From the NCBI GenBank assembly GCA_018240895.1, contig JAFEEX010000035.1, positions 1-41,452 of the forward strand: a stretch of 41,452 nt of DNA, in the 5' to 3' direction. Origin of the DNA: Pseudomonadota bacterium. Lineage in GTDB: Bacteria > Pseudomonadota > Alphaproteobacteria > Sphingomonadales > Sphingomonadaceae. Positions 16,442 through 25,400 of this stretch are shown in pieces. The notes under the pieces were generated by a model. It did not search any database and was not told where the DNA came from. It saw nothing but the letters and a program-made list of their open reading frames with translations. A program made the position numbers and the translations under genes. Numbering within the stretch: the first letter of the stretch is position 1; every line of letters begins with the position of its first letter.

Positions 16442-17896
16442 ATGGAAGATATCTTTGATCTGGCGGTGATCGGCGGCGGGGTGAACGGTGCTGGCATCGC
16501 CCGCGATGCGGCGGGACGCGGAGCCAGGGTGCTGCTGCTTGAGGCGGGCGATCTGGCCTGCGGCACATCATCAGCATCGACCAAGCTGATCCACGGCGGT
16601 CTGCGCTATCTGGAACACTATGAATTCGCGCTGGTGCGCGAATCGCTGAAAGAGCGCGAGGTGCTGTGGCGGATCGCGCCGCACATCATCCACCCGCTGC
16701 GCTTCGTCCTGCCTTACCAGCGGGGCCTGCGTCCGCGCTGGCTGCTGCGGCTGGGGCTGTTCCTGTACGATCATATCGGCGGGCGAAAGTTGCTGCCCGC
16801 CACCCGGACGGTGAACCTGCACCACCACCCGGCGGGTGCGCCGCTGAAGCCGGGGTTCGGCACGGGGTTTGAATATTCAGACGGCGCGGTTGATGACGCG
16901 CGGCTGGTTGTGCTGAGCGCGCTCGACGCGGCGGAGCGCGGCGCCACGGTGCTGACGCAAACGCCCGTCACTGCCGCGCGGCGCGAGGCGGGATTGTGGC
17001 GAATCGAAACGCCCGCCGGGCAGTTCGCCGCCCGTGCGCTGGTCAACGCCGCTGGCCCGGCGGTGCTGAAGGTGGAAGGGCTGATCGGTGACAAGCCCGA
17101 TCATGCCATGCGGCTGGTGCGCGGCAGCCATATCGTGGTGCGCCGGCTGTTTGATCATCCTTATGCCTATTTCTTCCAGCTGCCGGACGGGCGGATATTC
17201 TTCGCCATCCCCTATCGCCGCGACTTTACCCTGATCGGCACGACCGATGCTGATCAGCAACCACACGATCCGATCGCCGCATCGGCCGAGGAAATTGCCT
17301 ATCTGTGCGAAGGGGCCAGCGCCTATTTCCGCCGCGCGGTGACACCGGCGGACGTGGTGTGGTCCTACGCCGGGGTGCGCCCGCTGATAGACGATGGATC
17401 GGGCAAGCCCGAAGCGGCGACGCGCGGCTATCGGCTTGATCTGTCGGCGGAGGAGGAAGGTGCGCCGCTGCTCAGCGTCTATGGCGGCAAGATCACCACG
17501 TACCGCCACTTGTCGCAAGAGGCGGTGGACCTGCTCACCCCGCGCCTTCCCGCACTGACCGGCCCGGCCTGGACCGCGAGCCGGCCTCTGCCCGGCGGCG
17601 ATTTTCCGGTCGACGGGCTTGAGCCGCTGATGGCGGCGCTGGCGGCGGAGAACCCCGATCTTGACCGGGCCACCGTTGACCGTGTGGCCCGCGCCTATGG
17701 CACGCGGGCGCGGCGCTGGCTTTCCGCTCCGCGCGGGCGGCATTTTGGTGCGGGACTTTATCAGGCAGAGGTTGATTACCTGCGCGCCGCCGAATGGGCC
17801 GTCAGTGCAGATGACGTGCTGTGGCGGCGCACCAAGCTGGGACTGCTGCTGGACAATGCGCAGCAGGCATCGCTCGCGGCCTATCTGGCGGGATAG
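16442..17896 (+). CDS. glpD: Aerobic glycerol-3-phosphate dehydrogenase
   Basis: FAD enzyme that oxidises sn-glycerol 3-phosphate to dihydroxyacetone phosphate and passes electrons to quinone at the inner membrane. The 484-residue product starts at ATG 16442 (MEDIFDLAVIGGGVNGAG); a TTG at 16430 would add four residues and overlap the exporter stop. The FAD motif GGGVNGAGIARDA is at about 11-23, GTSSASTKLIHGGLRYLE follows, and YGGKITTYR comes before the C-terminal domain. Glycerol kinase and uptake genes are not nearby. It ends 9 bases from the convergent carboxylase gene. Confidence 0.95.
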   Translation: MEDIFDLAVIGGGVNGAGIARDAAGRGARVLLLEAGDLACGTSSASTKLIHGGLRYLEHYEFALVRESLKEREVLWRIAPHIIHPLRFVLPYQRGLRPRWLLRLGLFLYDHIGGRKLLPATRTVNLHHHPAGAPLKPGFGTGFEYSDGAVDDARLVVLSALDAAERGATVLTQTPVTAARREAGLWRIETPAGQFAARALVNAAGPAVLKVEGLIGDKPDHAMRLVRGSHIVVRRLFDHPYAYFFQLPDGRIFFAIPYRRDFTLIGTTDADQQPHDPIAASAEEIAYLCEGASAYFRRAVTPADVVWSYAGVRPLIDDGSGKPEAATRGYRLDLSAEEEGAPLLSVYGGKITTYRHLSQEAVDLLTPRLPALTGPAWTASRPLPGGDFPVDGLEPLMAALAAENPDLDRATVDRVARAYGTRARRWLSAPRGRHFGAGLYQAEVDYLRAAEWAVSADDVLWRRTKLGLLLDNAQQASLAAYLAG

Positions 17897-17905
17897 ACTG
17901 CCGCG

Positions 17906-19429
17906 CTACTCATGGCGCAAGGTGCGCCATGCCAGTCCGGCAAATTCGCACAGCAATGGCCGGGTATCGCGCGGATCGATGATGTCCTCGATCCCGAATA
18001 TCTCGGCGGTGCGGAACGGGCTGCGCACCCGGTTCAGCCGCTCGCGAATCGCCGCAAGATGGGCAAGCGGGTCTTCTGCCGCCTCGATCTCCGCCTTGTA
18101 GGCCACCTCTATCCCGCCCTCGATCGGCAGGCTGCCCCAGTCGCCCGATGGCCAGGCGAAGCGGTACTGAAAGGCGTCGGCGTTGCTCATCGCGGAACCG
18201 GCGATGCCATAGGCGCGGCGGATGACCATGCAGCACAGCGGTACGCTGGCCTTGTACACCGCATTCATCGCCTGCACGCCATAGCGGATCGTTCCGGCCA
18301 TTTCCGCCTCGCGCCCGATCATGAAGCCGGGATTGTCCACCAGATGAACCACCGGCAGGCGGAACTGGTCCGCCAGCTTGATGAAGCGTTCAACCTTTTC
18401 GCTGGTGCGCGCTTCCCACGATCCGCCCAGAAAGCTGGGGTCGCTGGCCAGCACCGCCACCGGCCAGCCGTCCAGCCGGGCAAAGGCGGTAATCGCGGCG
18501 CGGCCCCACTGCTTGCCCATTTCGAAGACCGATCCCGCGTCGAACACCAGGTCCAGCAACTTGCGCATTGAATAGACCTGCTTGGCCTCTCGCGGGACCA
18601 TGCCGATCAGCTTTTCCTCGCGCCGGTCTGCCGGATCGGCACATTGCGTGCGCGGCGCAGGCTCGCCCACGCAGCCGGGCAGATAGGACAGGAAACGCCG
18701 GGCGCGGGCAAATGCCTCGGCCTCGCTCGCCACCTCTTCGTCAACCACTCCGTTGCGGGTGTGAATGATTGATCCGCCCAGCGATTCCTTGTCGGAAGGC
18801 TCGCCAATCGCCTCGACCACGGCGGGGCCGGCGGCGAACAGCTGCGACAGGCCCTTGACCATCAGCGAATAGTGGCTGGCGACGACCCGCGCGGCGCCCA
18901 GTCCCGCCGTTGGCCCCAGCGCCATGGCGACCACGGGCACCGTCTCAAGGTTCCTGACCACGTCGCTCCACCCCGGAACGGCGGGCACATAGGTTGCGCC
19001 GATCATTTCCAGCGTCTTGACCGATCCGCCGCCGCCGGTGCCGTCAATCATGCGGATCAGCGGGATTTTCAGCGTGTGAGGCATTGCTTCACACTGTTCG
19101 AACTTGCGCCTGATCGCCGCGTCCGCCGCTCCGCCGCGGACGGTGAAATCATCAGCGCTGGCCACCACCGGGCGGCCTTCGATGCTGGCCCGCCCGAAAA
19201 TCAGGTTTGACGGGGCCAGATCGATCAGATCCCCGTTCTGGTCATAATGGCCCTTGCCGGCGATCTTGCCGATTTCGCGAAAACTGCCAGGATCGACCAG
19301 ACCCTTGATCCGCGCCCGGGCGTCCAGTTTCCCGCGCGAATGCTGGCGGGCAACCTTGTCCACCCCGCCCATCTGTTCGGCCAGCTTGCGGCGGCGGCGG
19401 AGTTCCGCGATCTCTGGCTTCCAGGTCAT
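17906..19429 (-). CDS. Acyl-CoA carboxylase, carboxyltransferase (beta) subunit
   Basis: A 507-residue carboxyltransferase of the propionyl-CoA/acetyl-CoA/methylcrotonyl-CoA group. It moves the carboxyl group from carboxybiotin to an acyl-CoA. Both crotonase-fold halves are present: N-terminal blocks RGKLDARARI, DFTVRGGAAD and GTGGGGSVKTLE, and C-terminal LVDNPGFMIGREAE and RRAYGIAGSAMS. The partner biotin carboxylase subunit, which normally lies next door, is absent, as are enzymes of Leu or propionate breakdown. The acyl-CoA specificity cannot be set from the sequence. It has 170 bases of noncoding DNA upstream, shared with the divergent cytochrome gene. Confidence 0.9.
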   Translation of the reverse strand: MTWKPEIAELRRRRKLAEQMGGVDKVARQHSRGKLDARARIKGLVDPGSFREIGKIAGKGHYDQNGDLIDLAPSNLIFGRASIEGRPVVASADDFTVRGGAADAAIRRKFEQCEAMPHTLKIPLIRMIDGTGGGGSVKTLEMIGATYVPAVPGWSDVVRNLETVPVVAMALGPTAGLGAARVVASHYSLMVKGLSQLFAAGPAVVEAIGEPSDKESLGGSIIHTRNGVVDEEVASEAEAFARARRFLSYLPGCVGEPAPRTQCADPADRREEKLIGMVPREAKQVYSMRKLLDLVFDAGSVFEMGKQWGRAAITAFARLDGWPVAVLASDPSFLGGSWEARTSEKVERFIKLADQFRLPVVHLVDNPGFMIGREAEMAGTIRYGVQAMNAVYKASVPLCCMVIRRAYGIAGSAMSNADAFQYRFAWPSGDWGSLPIEGGIEVAYKAEIEAAEDPLAHLAAIRERLNRVRSPFRTAEIFGIEDIIDPRDTRPLLCEFAGLAWRTLRHE

Positions 19430-19599
19430 TCACGCTCCTTGCGGGTAAGGGGTTGCGGCGGCTTGCGCCGTCATGAAAGGGAAAATCTCGGCAACACTGG
19501 CTAAGCTGCCATTGCCAGCGCCGCAATGCCCCTTGCACTTGTCATGAGCCGCCACTAGAGCCACGGCCAATTGCAGGGTTTTCCCAACGGGGCACTTCC

Positions 19600-20487
19600 A
19601 TGTCTGAGTCTGATCGCTTCAATACCATTGCAGGATGGACGCTGGCTGCGGGCATCGTCATTTTCGGGCTGCGCGCCGTTTCCAACGGTTACTTCGGTGC
19701 GGACAAGGTCCATGCGCCCAAGGAAGAGGCTGCTGCGGCGGGCGGCGGTGCGGCGGCCGTGCCCATCGAAACCCTGCTGGCCAGCGCCGACCCTGCGAAG
19801 GGCGAGGCTGTGTTCAAGAAGTGCGCCAGTTGCCACACCGCCAACCAGGGCGGTGCCAACGGCATTGGCCCCAATCTTTATGGCGTGCTGGGGGATTCGA
19901 TTGCGGCGGGCCGCGGCGGATTTGCCTTTTCCGATGCCCTGAAGGGCAAGGGCGGCAAATGGGATTTCACCAGCCTGAATGAATGGCTGACCAATCCCAA
20001 GGGCTTTGCCCCGGGTACCAAGATGAGCTTTGCCGGCCTTAGTGACCCGGTTGAGCGCGCCAACCTGATGGCCTGGCTGAACACGCAGGGTTCAAACCTG
20101 CCGCTTCCCGCTGCTCCGGCCGCGCCTGCTGCCGGTGCGGCTGGTGCAGCCGGCGGCACTGCCGCTGCTGCGGTAGTTGGCGATGCGGCGGCCGGTGAGA
20201 AAAGCTTTGCCAAGTGCAAGGCTTGCCACACCGCGAATCCGGGCGGTGCCAACGGCATCGGTCCGAACCTGGCCGGAGTCTATGGCGATTCGGTTGCCCA
20301 GGGGCGCGGCGGATTTGCCTTTTCCGATGCGCTGAAGGCCAAGGGCGGCAAGTGGGATGACGCCAGCCTGGATGCCTGGCTGACCAATCCCAAGGCCTAT
20401 GCCGCCGGCACGAAGATGACCTTCGCCGGGATCAGCGATCCGCAAGAACGCGCCAACATCATCGCTTACCTGAAGACCGCCAAGTAA
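19600..20487 (+). CDS. Membrane-anchored diheme cytochrome c (tandem CycM-like domains)
   Basis: A 295-residue electron carrier. An uncleaved N-terminal anchor (about 9-28) leaves the rest in the periplasm. Two class I cytochrome c domains follow: CASCH (Cys75, Cys78, His79) with axial Met142 in PGTKMSF, and CKACH (Cys206, Cys209, His210) with Met273 in AGTKMTF. They are joined by an Ala/Pro/Gly linker (about 168-192). The domains are close copies (SFAGLSDP/TFAGISDP). Related single-heme proteins (CycM, cytochrome c552) carry electrons from bc1 to cytochrome oxidase. A strong terminator follows at 20509. Confidence 0.92.
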   Translation: MSESDRFNTIAGWTLAAGIVIFGLRAVSNGYFGADKVHAPKEEAAAAGGGAAAVPIETLLASADPAKGEAVFKKCASCHTANQGGANGIGPNLYGVLGDSIAAGRGGFAFSDALKGKGGKWDFTSLNEWLTNPKGFAPGTKMSFAGLSDPVERANLMAWLNTQGSNLPLPAAPAAPAAGAAGAAGGTAAAAVVGDAAAGEKSFAKCKACHTANPGGANGIGPNLAGVYGDSVAQGRGGFAFSDALKAKGGKWDDASLDAWLTNPKAYAAGTKMTFAGISDPQERANIIAYLKTAK

Positions 20488-20508
20488 GCGCGGGTCCACC
20501 AATTGCGC

Positions 20509-20543
20509 AAAAGGGGCGGGGCTGAAAGGCTCCGCTCTTTTTT
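20509..20543 (+). terminator. Rho-independent terminator
   Basis: AAAAGGGGCGGGGCT (20509-20523) pairs with the strand starting GGCTCCGCTCTTTTTT (20528 onward) around a GAAA tetraloop, with some G-T pairs, and runs into six T. It closes the cytochrome gene 22 bases after the stop and also stands between it and the convergent TetR gene. Confidence 0.88.
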
Positions 20544-20582
20544 GTTTTGCCTGATGTTTGTCCGGCGGGCGGATCGGGCCGG

Positions 20583-21173
20583 CTATCGTTTCAAGACAGC
20601 GGCGAACACCCGTGTCATCAAGTCGACCAGCACGGCAGGTTCTGCTTCAACCAGCGGACCGAGTTGCAGCATTTGCCGCATCATCTGAAACCCCGCAACG
20701 ATCGACAGAAAGATCGCCGCACGCTCGGCGTGGTGCTCACCCTCGATCAGGGCTTCCGCCGTGTGCTGATGAATCGCGGCAATGCGTTCGCGGGCAATAC
20801 GCGCGGCGACCGGACTGGAGGTGGAGCGGAACAGGATGAGGAATCCGTCAAGCGGCCGGGCATCGCGGTCCGTCAGGCCGACCAGCGCCGCTGCAAAGGC
20901 CCCTGCCAGATCAGCGGCACCAAGATTTTCGTGAGACAGGATGACCGGATCGCGCATGGTATCGGTAACCACATCGCCAAACAGCCCCTCCTTCGATCCG
21001 AAATAACGACCGATCATCATGGCCGTCACTCCGGCACCTTCAGCAATTCCGCGCAGGCCCGCGCCTTCATAACCGTATTCGGCGAACTGGCGCCGCGCCG
21101 AAGCGAGAATGGCAGCCTTGGTCGCTTCGGCCTTGGCCGACCGGGTTGCGTAAGGGGCCTGCGACGAATTCAT
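20583..21173 (-). CDS. TetR family transcriptional regulator
   Basis: A 196-residue repressor-type protein. The start at 21173 (MNSSQAPYATRSAK) was chosen; the longer frame to 21290 would overlap the divergent gene. The TetR helix-turn-helix spans about 18-62: ILASARRQFAEYGYEGAGLRGIAEGAGV, MIGRYFGSKEGLF. The C-terminal domain should bind an unknown ligand. It is divergent from an SDR reductase gene, and inverted repeats in the 69 bases between them (21201-21226) are likely operators, so it probably represses both genes until an aldehyde, ketone or similar compound appears. Confidence 0.9.
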   Translation of the reverse strand: MNSSQAPYATRSAKAEATKAAILASARRQFAEYGYEGAGLRGIAEGAGVTAMMIGRYFGSKEGLFGDVVTDTMRDPVILSHENLGAADLAGAFAAALVGLTDRDARPLDGFLILFRSTSSPVAARIARERIAAIHQHTAEALIEGEHHAERAAIFLSIVAGFQMMRQMLQLGPLVEAEPAVLVDLMTRVFAAVLKR

Positions 21174-21200
21174 TATATACCTGTAGACTTTTTCTCCTTG

Positions 21201-21226
21201 CGAGTATACACTCGTATATAAACGAG
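21201..21226. promoter_or_regulatory. Probable TetR operator: overlapping inverted repeats
   Basis: CGAGT (21201-21205) and ACTCG (21210-21214) form one inverted repeat; CTCGT (21211-21215) and ACGAG (21222-21226) form a second that shares the middle half-site. Three half-sites with alternating direction thus cover the gap between the TetR gene and the reductase gene. TATA-like stretches within it could be -10 elements. Binding by the neighbouring TetR protein is inferred from position. Confidence 0.6.
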
Positions 21227-21242
21227 ACAAAGGAGAAACGGC

Positions 21243-22274
21243 GTGACGACGGTTCTGGTGACCGGGGGTAGTGGTTTCATTGCCCAGCACTGCATGATTG
21301 CGCTGCTCAATGCGGGTTATGATGTGCGGACCACCTTGCGATCAATGACGCGCGAAGCAGAGGTGCGGGCCAATTTGCTGGCAGGCGGGGTTGATGCTGG
21401 CGACCGGCTGTCATTTGTTGTTGCCGATCTGTCGTCGGATGACGGCTGGGCGCAGGCGGCGCAGGGTTGCACCTATGCATTTCATGGTGCCTCTCCGACC
21501 CCCTCTGGCAGTCAGGTGCTTGAAGATGACTGGATCAGGCCGGCGGTTGAAGGCAATCTTCGCGTCTTGCGCGCCGCGCGCGATGCAGGCGTGAAGCGGG
21601 TAGTGCTGACATCGGCCTTTGGCGCGATTGGCGCCGGGCATGACAAATCGCTGGGCCGGCCGTTTGTCGAAACCGACTGGAGCGATCTTGGCGGAAACAT
21701 CGCGCCATACCAGAAATCGAAGACCCTGGCCGAGCGGGCATCGTGGGAATTCATCGCCCGCGAAGGGCAGGGGCTGGAACTCACATCGGTCAATCCGACC
21801 ATGGTGCTTGGCCCCACCCTTGGCACTGATCTGTCGCATTCGATTCGCATGATCAAAAATATGCTTGATGGTCAGCCGGGCAATCCGCGAATCAACACCT
21901 GCATCGTCGATGTGCGCGATGTCGCTGACCTGCATTTGCGCGCCATGATTGATCCAGCCGGTAACGGTGAGCGATTTCTGGCGACATCGGGTGATAGCCT
22001 GTGGATGGCAGATATCGCAAAGCTGCTGAAGGCGCGGCTTGGTACTACGGCCGCAAAGGTTTCAACCCGCGTCCTGCCAAATGTGCTTATCCGCACGCTG
22101 GCGCTGACCAATCCGACGATGAAGGGGATAGTGCCGCTGTTGGGGGTGCGCCTTGATGCCAGCGGAGACAAGGCCCGAAGCCTGTTGGGCTGGGCACCCC
22201 GGTCCCCGGAAGATGCCATTCTGGCAACGGTTGAAAGCCTGGTCAGTGTTGGCCTGATTCCTGCCGCGCGTTGA
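21243..22274 (+). CDS. Extended SDR NAD(P)-dependent reductase (aldehyde/dihydroflavonol reductase-like)
   Basis: A 343-residue extended short-chain dehydrogenase. The Rossmann motif TGGSGFIAQ is at 7-15 and the catalytic residues are Ser124, Tyr156 and Lys160 (TSAFGAIG, YQKSK). FHGASPTP and SVNPTMVLGP match the dihydroflavonol reductase/methylglyoxal-aldehyde reductase branch, which reduces carbonyl groups with NADPH. The start is GTG at 21243, supported by AAAGGAG seven bases upstream (21229-21235). Control by the divergent TetR protein suggests an inducible detoxification or catabolic role. Its 3' end overlaps that of the small lipoprotein gene by 32 bases. Confidence 0.9.
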   Translation: MTTVLVTGGSGFIAQHCMIALLNAGYDVRTTLRSMTREAEVRANLLAGGVDAGDRLSFVVADLSSDDGWAQAAQGCTYAFHGASPTPSGSQVLEDDWIRPAVEGNLRVLRAARDAGVKRVVLTSAFGAIGAGHDKSLGRPFVETDWSDLGGNIAPYQKSKTLAERASWEFIAREGQGLELTSVNPTMVLGPTLGTDLSHSIRMIKNMLDGQPGNPRINTCIVDVRDVADLHLRAMIDPAGNGERFLATSGDSLWMADIAKLLKARLGTTAAKVSTRVLPNVLIRTLALTNPTMKGIVPLLGVRLDASGDKARSLLGWAPRSPEDAILATVESLVSVGLIPAAR

Positions 22275-22458
22275 GGGGGGCGGCGGCCGTCGCGGTTGCA
22301 GCATCGCTCGTCACCGGCGCGCCCGTTTCGATCTCCTTGTCAATCGCCACGCCCCGGGCATCGATCTGCTGCTGCGCCGCCTTGTAGCGATCATCGAAAT
22401 CGGGTTCCTGCCGGCAGGCGGCCAGCAGCAGAAACAGCGGGGCAAGGCGCAGCGGCAT
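22243..22458 (-). CDS. Small lipoprotein downstream of tamB
   Basis: A 71-residue protein with a lipoprotein signal: MPLRLAPLFLLLAAC, giving Cys15 as the lipidated residue. The mature part is about 57 residues, charged (DFDDRYKAAQQQIDARGVAIDKEIE) and probably helical, with an Ala/Thr-rich tail. I do not recognise a family. The ATG shares one base with the tamB stop (TGATG), so it is very likely translated together with TamB and may belong to the same envelope complex. A TTG at 22461 is a weaker alternative start. Confidence 0.75.
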   Translation of the reverse strand: MPLRLAPLFLLLAACRQEPDFDDRYKAAQQQIDARGVAIDKEIETGAPVTSDAATATAAAPLNARQESGQH

Positions 22459-25400
22459 CAATAGCGTTTCCTGTAGCGCAGGTTGAAATTGGTCACGCCC
22501 GATCCGCCGGCCTGGCTCAGGATCGACAATGTCCGGCTCAGGCTGATCTCGATCTGGGTTGCGGTAAAGCCGCGCGCGTCGGTAATCAGTTCAAGATAGA
22601 CGTTGTTGGTAATGTAACTGCCGCTGGCAATCGCGGTGCCCCGGCCCGTGGTTTCATCCGGCGCAAGAATCCGCAGCCGCGAAATGCCGGTGGCGGCGCG
22701 TAGCTTGCCCAGGGGATTCAGCCCGCCGCCGGTGCTGCGCAAGGCATTGAGCGACGCGGCGAGTTGCAGCCCCTGCAGCGGGGATAGCTGCCCGACCGAA
22801 TTGCCGAACATGATGCGCGAAACGATCTCGTCCGATGGCAGGGCCGGGCTGGAGGTGAATTCGATCTTCGGATTGAAGACCCCGCCCGATGCGGTGACTG
22901 TGACCGCCACATCATCAATATCCTCCGTGGCGCTAAGTGCGATCGTGGTATCGGCAATCGGCCCGCCGGTGAACAGCAGCCGCCCTTCCTGCAACTGGAA
23001 TTGGCGGCCGGCAAAGCCAAGGTTGCCCCGCACCAGATCGACCGTGCCGTTCAACCGCGGATCGGTGTTGGTGCCGGTAACGTGCAGATCGGCGCTCCAT
23101 TCGCTGTCCAGTCCCATGCCGGTGACAAAGAACTGCCGCGGCGCGGTAAGGGCTATGTCCAGCCGCAGCCCCTGAAGCAGGCTGCCTTGCGGCGGTGCCG
23201 GTTCATTGCCGGTCACGCGCTGCGGCGCGCCGGATGCCTTGAAACGTACGCCCCCCAGCTCGGGAATTTCGGCGCTGCCTTGCCGGACCAGTTGATAACG
23301 GGTTTCGGGCAGCCGCAGCGTGCCGGACAGCACGGCGGTTTGCCCGGCGGTCTTGGTCAAACGCAGCCGTCCGGTGGCCGATGATGACAGGGCATCGCTG
23401 CGCGCCAGCCGGGCATTGTCTAGATCGGCGGTGACATCCATGGGATAGCCGCCAGCCGCCGCCAGGCTGATATAGCCCTGCGCCGCGATCTTGCCCTGAC
23501 CCGCCGTGGCGGTCATCTGATCGATCTGGAGCCGGTCCCCCACGAATTTGCCGGTCAGCATCATGTTGGTCAGGCGCGTGCCGTATGTCTGGTTGTCATA
23601 GGCCATGTTCTGGCCGCGGACGATCCCGCTCAATTGCGGGTGATCGAGCCGTCCGGAAAAATCCACCCCCACCGCGATCGATCCCGACAGGCTCTGGTCA
23701 ACCAGACCGGCGAAGGACCACAGTGTTTCCGCCGGTCCGTTGAAGCGGATGCCGCCGCCCAGCGGGGCAGAGCCAAGGCGTGCCGCCCAATCGCCGCCCC
23801 CGCCGCCGCCCAGCGGCCCGAGCGATGCGTTCATCCGGCCGATTACCGCGCCGCGTTGGCGGATCACCGCGCGGCCTTCTCCGCCGGTATCGAGCAGATG
23901 GCCAACAAAATTCACGTCCACCGGCTTGCTGACCGAAACCGCCGTTGTGCGGGTAAAACCGTTGATCGATAATGTGGCATCGGCGCGGGGGAAGGCGGAC
24001 GGGCTGGACTGTTCGAAATCCAGACTGCCGGTCAGCTGTCCGCCGATGCCATAGCCCGGGTAAAACGCATTGAGCAGCGCCATGTCCAGCTTGTCGATCC
24101 GGCTTTGCAGCTTCAGCCCCGCCCCATATGTGCCGGCCAGCCGCATACTTCCCTGGCCAAAATCAATCCGGGTGGGCAACAATTCATACCCGCTGCGCGA
24201 AGGGACGATACGCGCCGGGCTGGAGGTGCGGAACGGCACCCCGCGCACCCGTCCGTCCAGCGCGACGCGCCACAGGCCGGGCTCAAGCTGGGCATTGCCG
24301 GCAATGCGGAACGGGGCCGCACTGATTCCCTCGGTCAGGAACTGCGCCTGGCCGCGGCCATCGCGGTAATCGACCTTGGCCCGCGCCGCGACGAGGGTCA
24401 GGCTGCGCAGCCGGGTCTGGGCAAGCTGGACGTCGGCCACCACCCACGGCTGATCATACAGGACCACCCGTGCATCGATAATCGCGCTGCCGATTGCCAG
24501 GCTGGCCGGCCCCGGCAGCACCGTGTCCCTGGCGCGGACATTGATCAGCGCCAACTGGTGACGCCCTTCCGCGTCCAGTTTGACGATTCCGGTCAGGCCG
24601 CGGCCATTGGCGTCAAGCTGCCCGACAAAGGGGCCAGCCGGACTTTGCCGGATTGTTCCGCTGATGCCGATCCCGGCCAGATCGCCGCGGGTAATCTGCA
24701 GGGTAAGCGGTCCCTTGCCGCTGACCATGCTGACCTCTGCGGACAGCGGGCCATAGTCGGTCTGGCCGGTCGCGGCGAAGCGGTAATCGCCGGCATTGCC
24801 AATCACCTGCGCCCGCAGCCCGGTCAGGCCCATGCCGAAACCGGGGCTGTTCGCCACCAGCACCGCACGCGGATTGGCGGCGGTTCCGGTCAGCTCAACC
24901 GCCAGCGGGCCATAGCGGGTGGAATGGCCACTGGCGCTGATCGCAAGCTGGCCGCCCGCGCCATAGCTGCCGTGCCCATCGGCAATGCGCAGCAGCGGGG
25001 CAGACAAGCGCAGCCGGGAAAAGCGCACAACGCCGTCCGCACCATAGGCGACTTGCGCCGAACCGGCTGCGTTTCCGCCCAGAAAGTCTTTGACGCTGGT
25101 GTTGAACAGCTGGGTGGACCGCGCCTTGACCGTTCCTGTCAGGGCAAAGCCGCCGCCGGCCTGCTTCAGCCTGGCATCGGTTTCGATGGCGAAAGTCCCG
25201 ACGCTGTCGATGCGATAGGCGTTGACCCTGCCCGCCAGCGCTCCGGTATAAAGCCTGCGCGACATATCGGCCAGAACAATGGCCTTGGCATCTATCCGAT
25301 CGGAATGGATGCGCAGATTGTCTGACATTATGCGCGGTCCGTTGAAGGCCAGATCGCCGCTGAGCCGCACCTGCGCCAGGGGGCCACCGGCGGCGCTGTC

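Noticed and set aside
24105-25325. Plus-strand open frame of 406 codons inside tamB
   Set aside because: Shadow of tamB: low-complexity Gln/Arg/Ala composition, no motif, no ribosome site.
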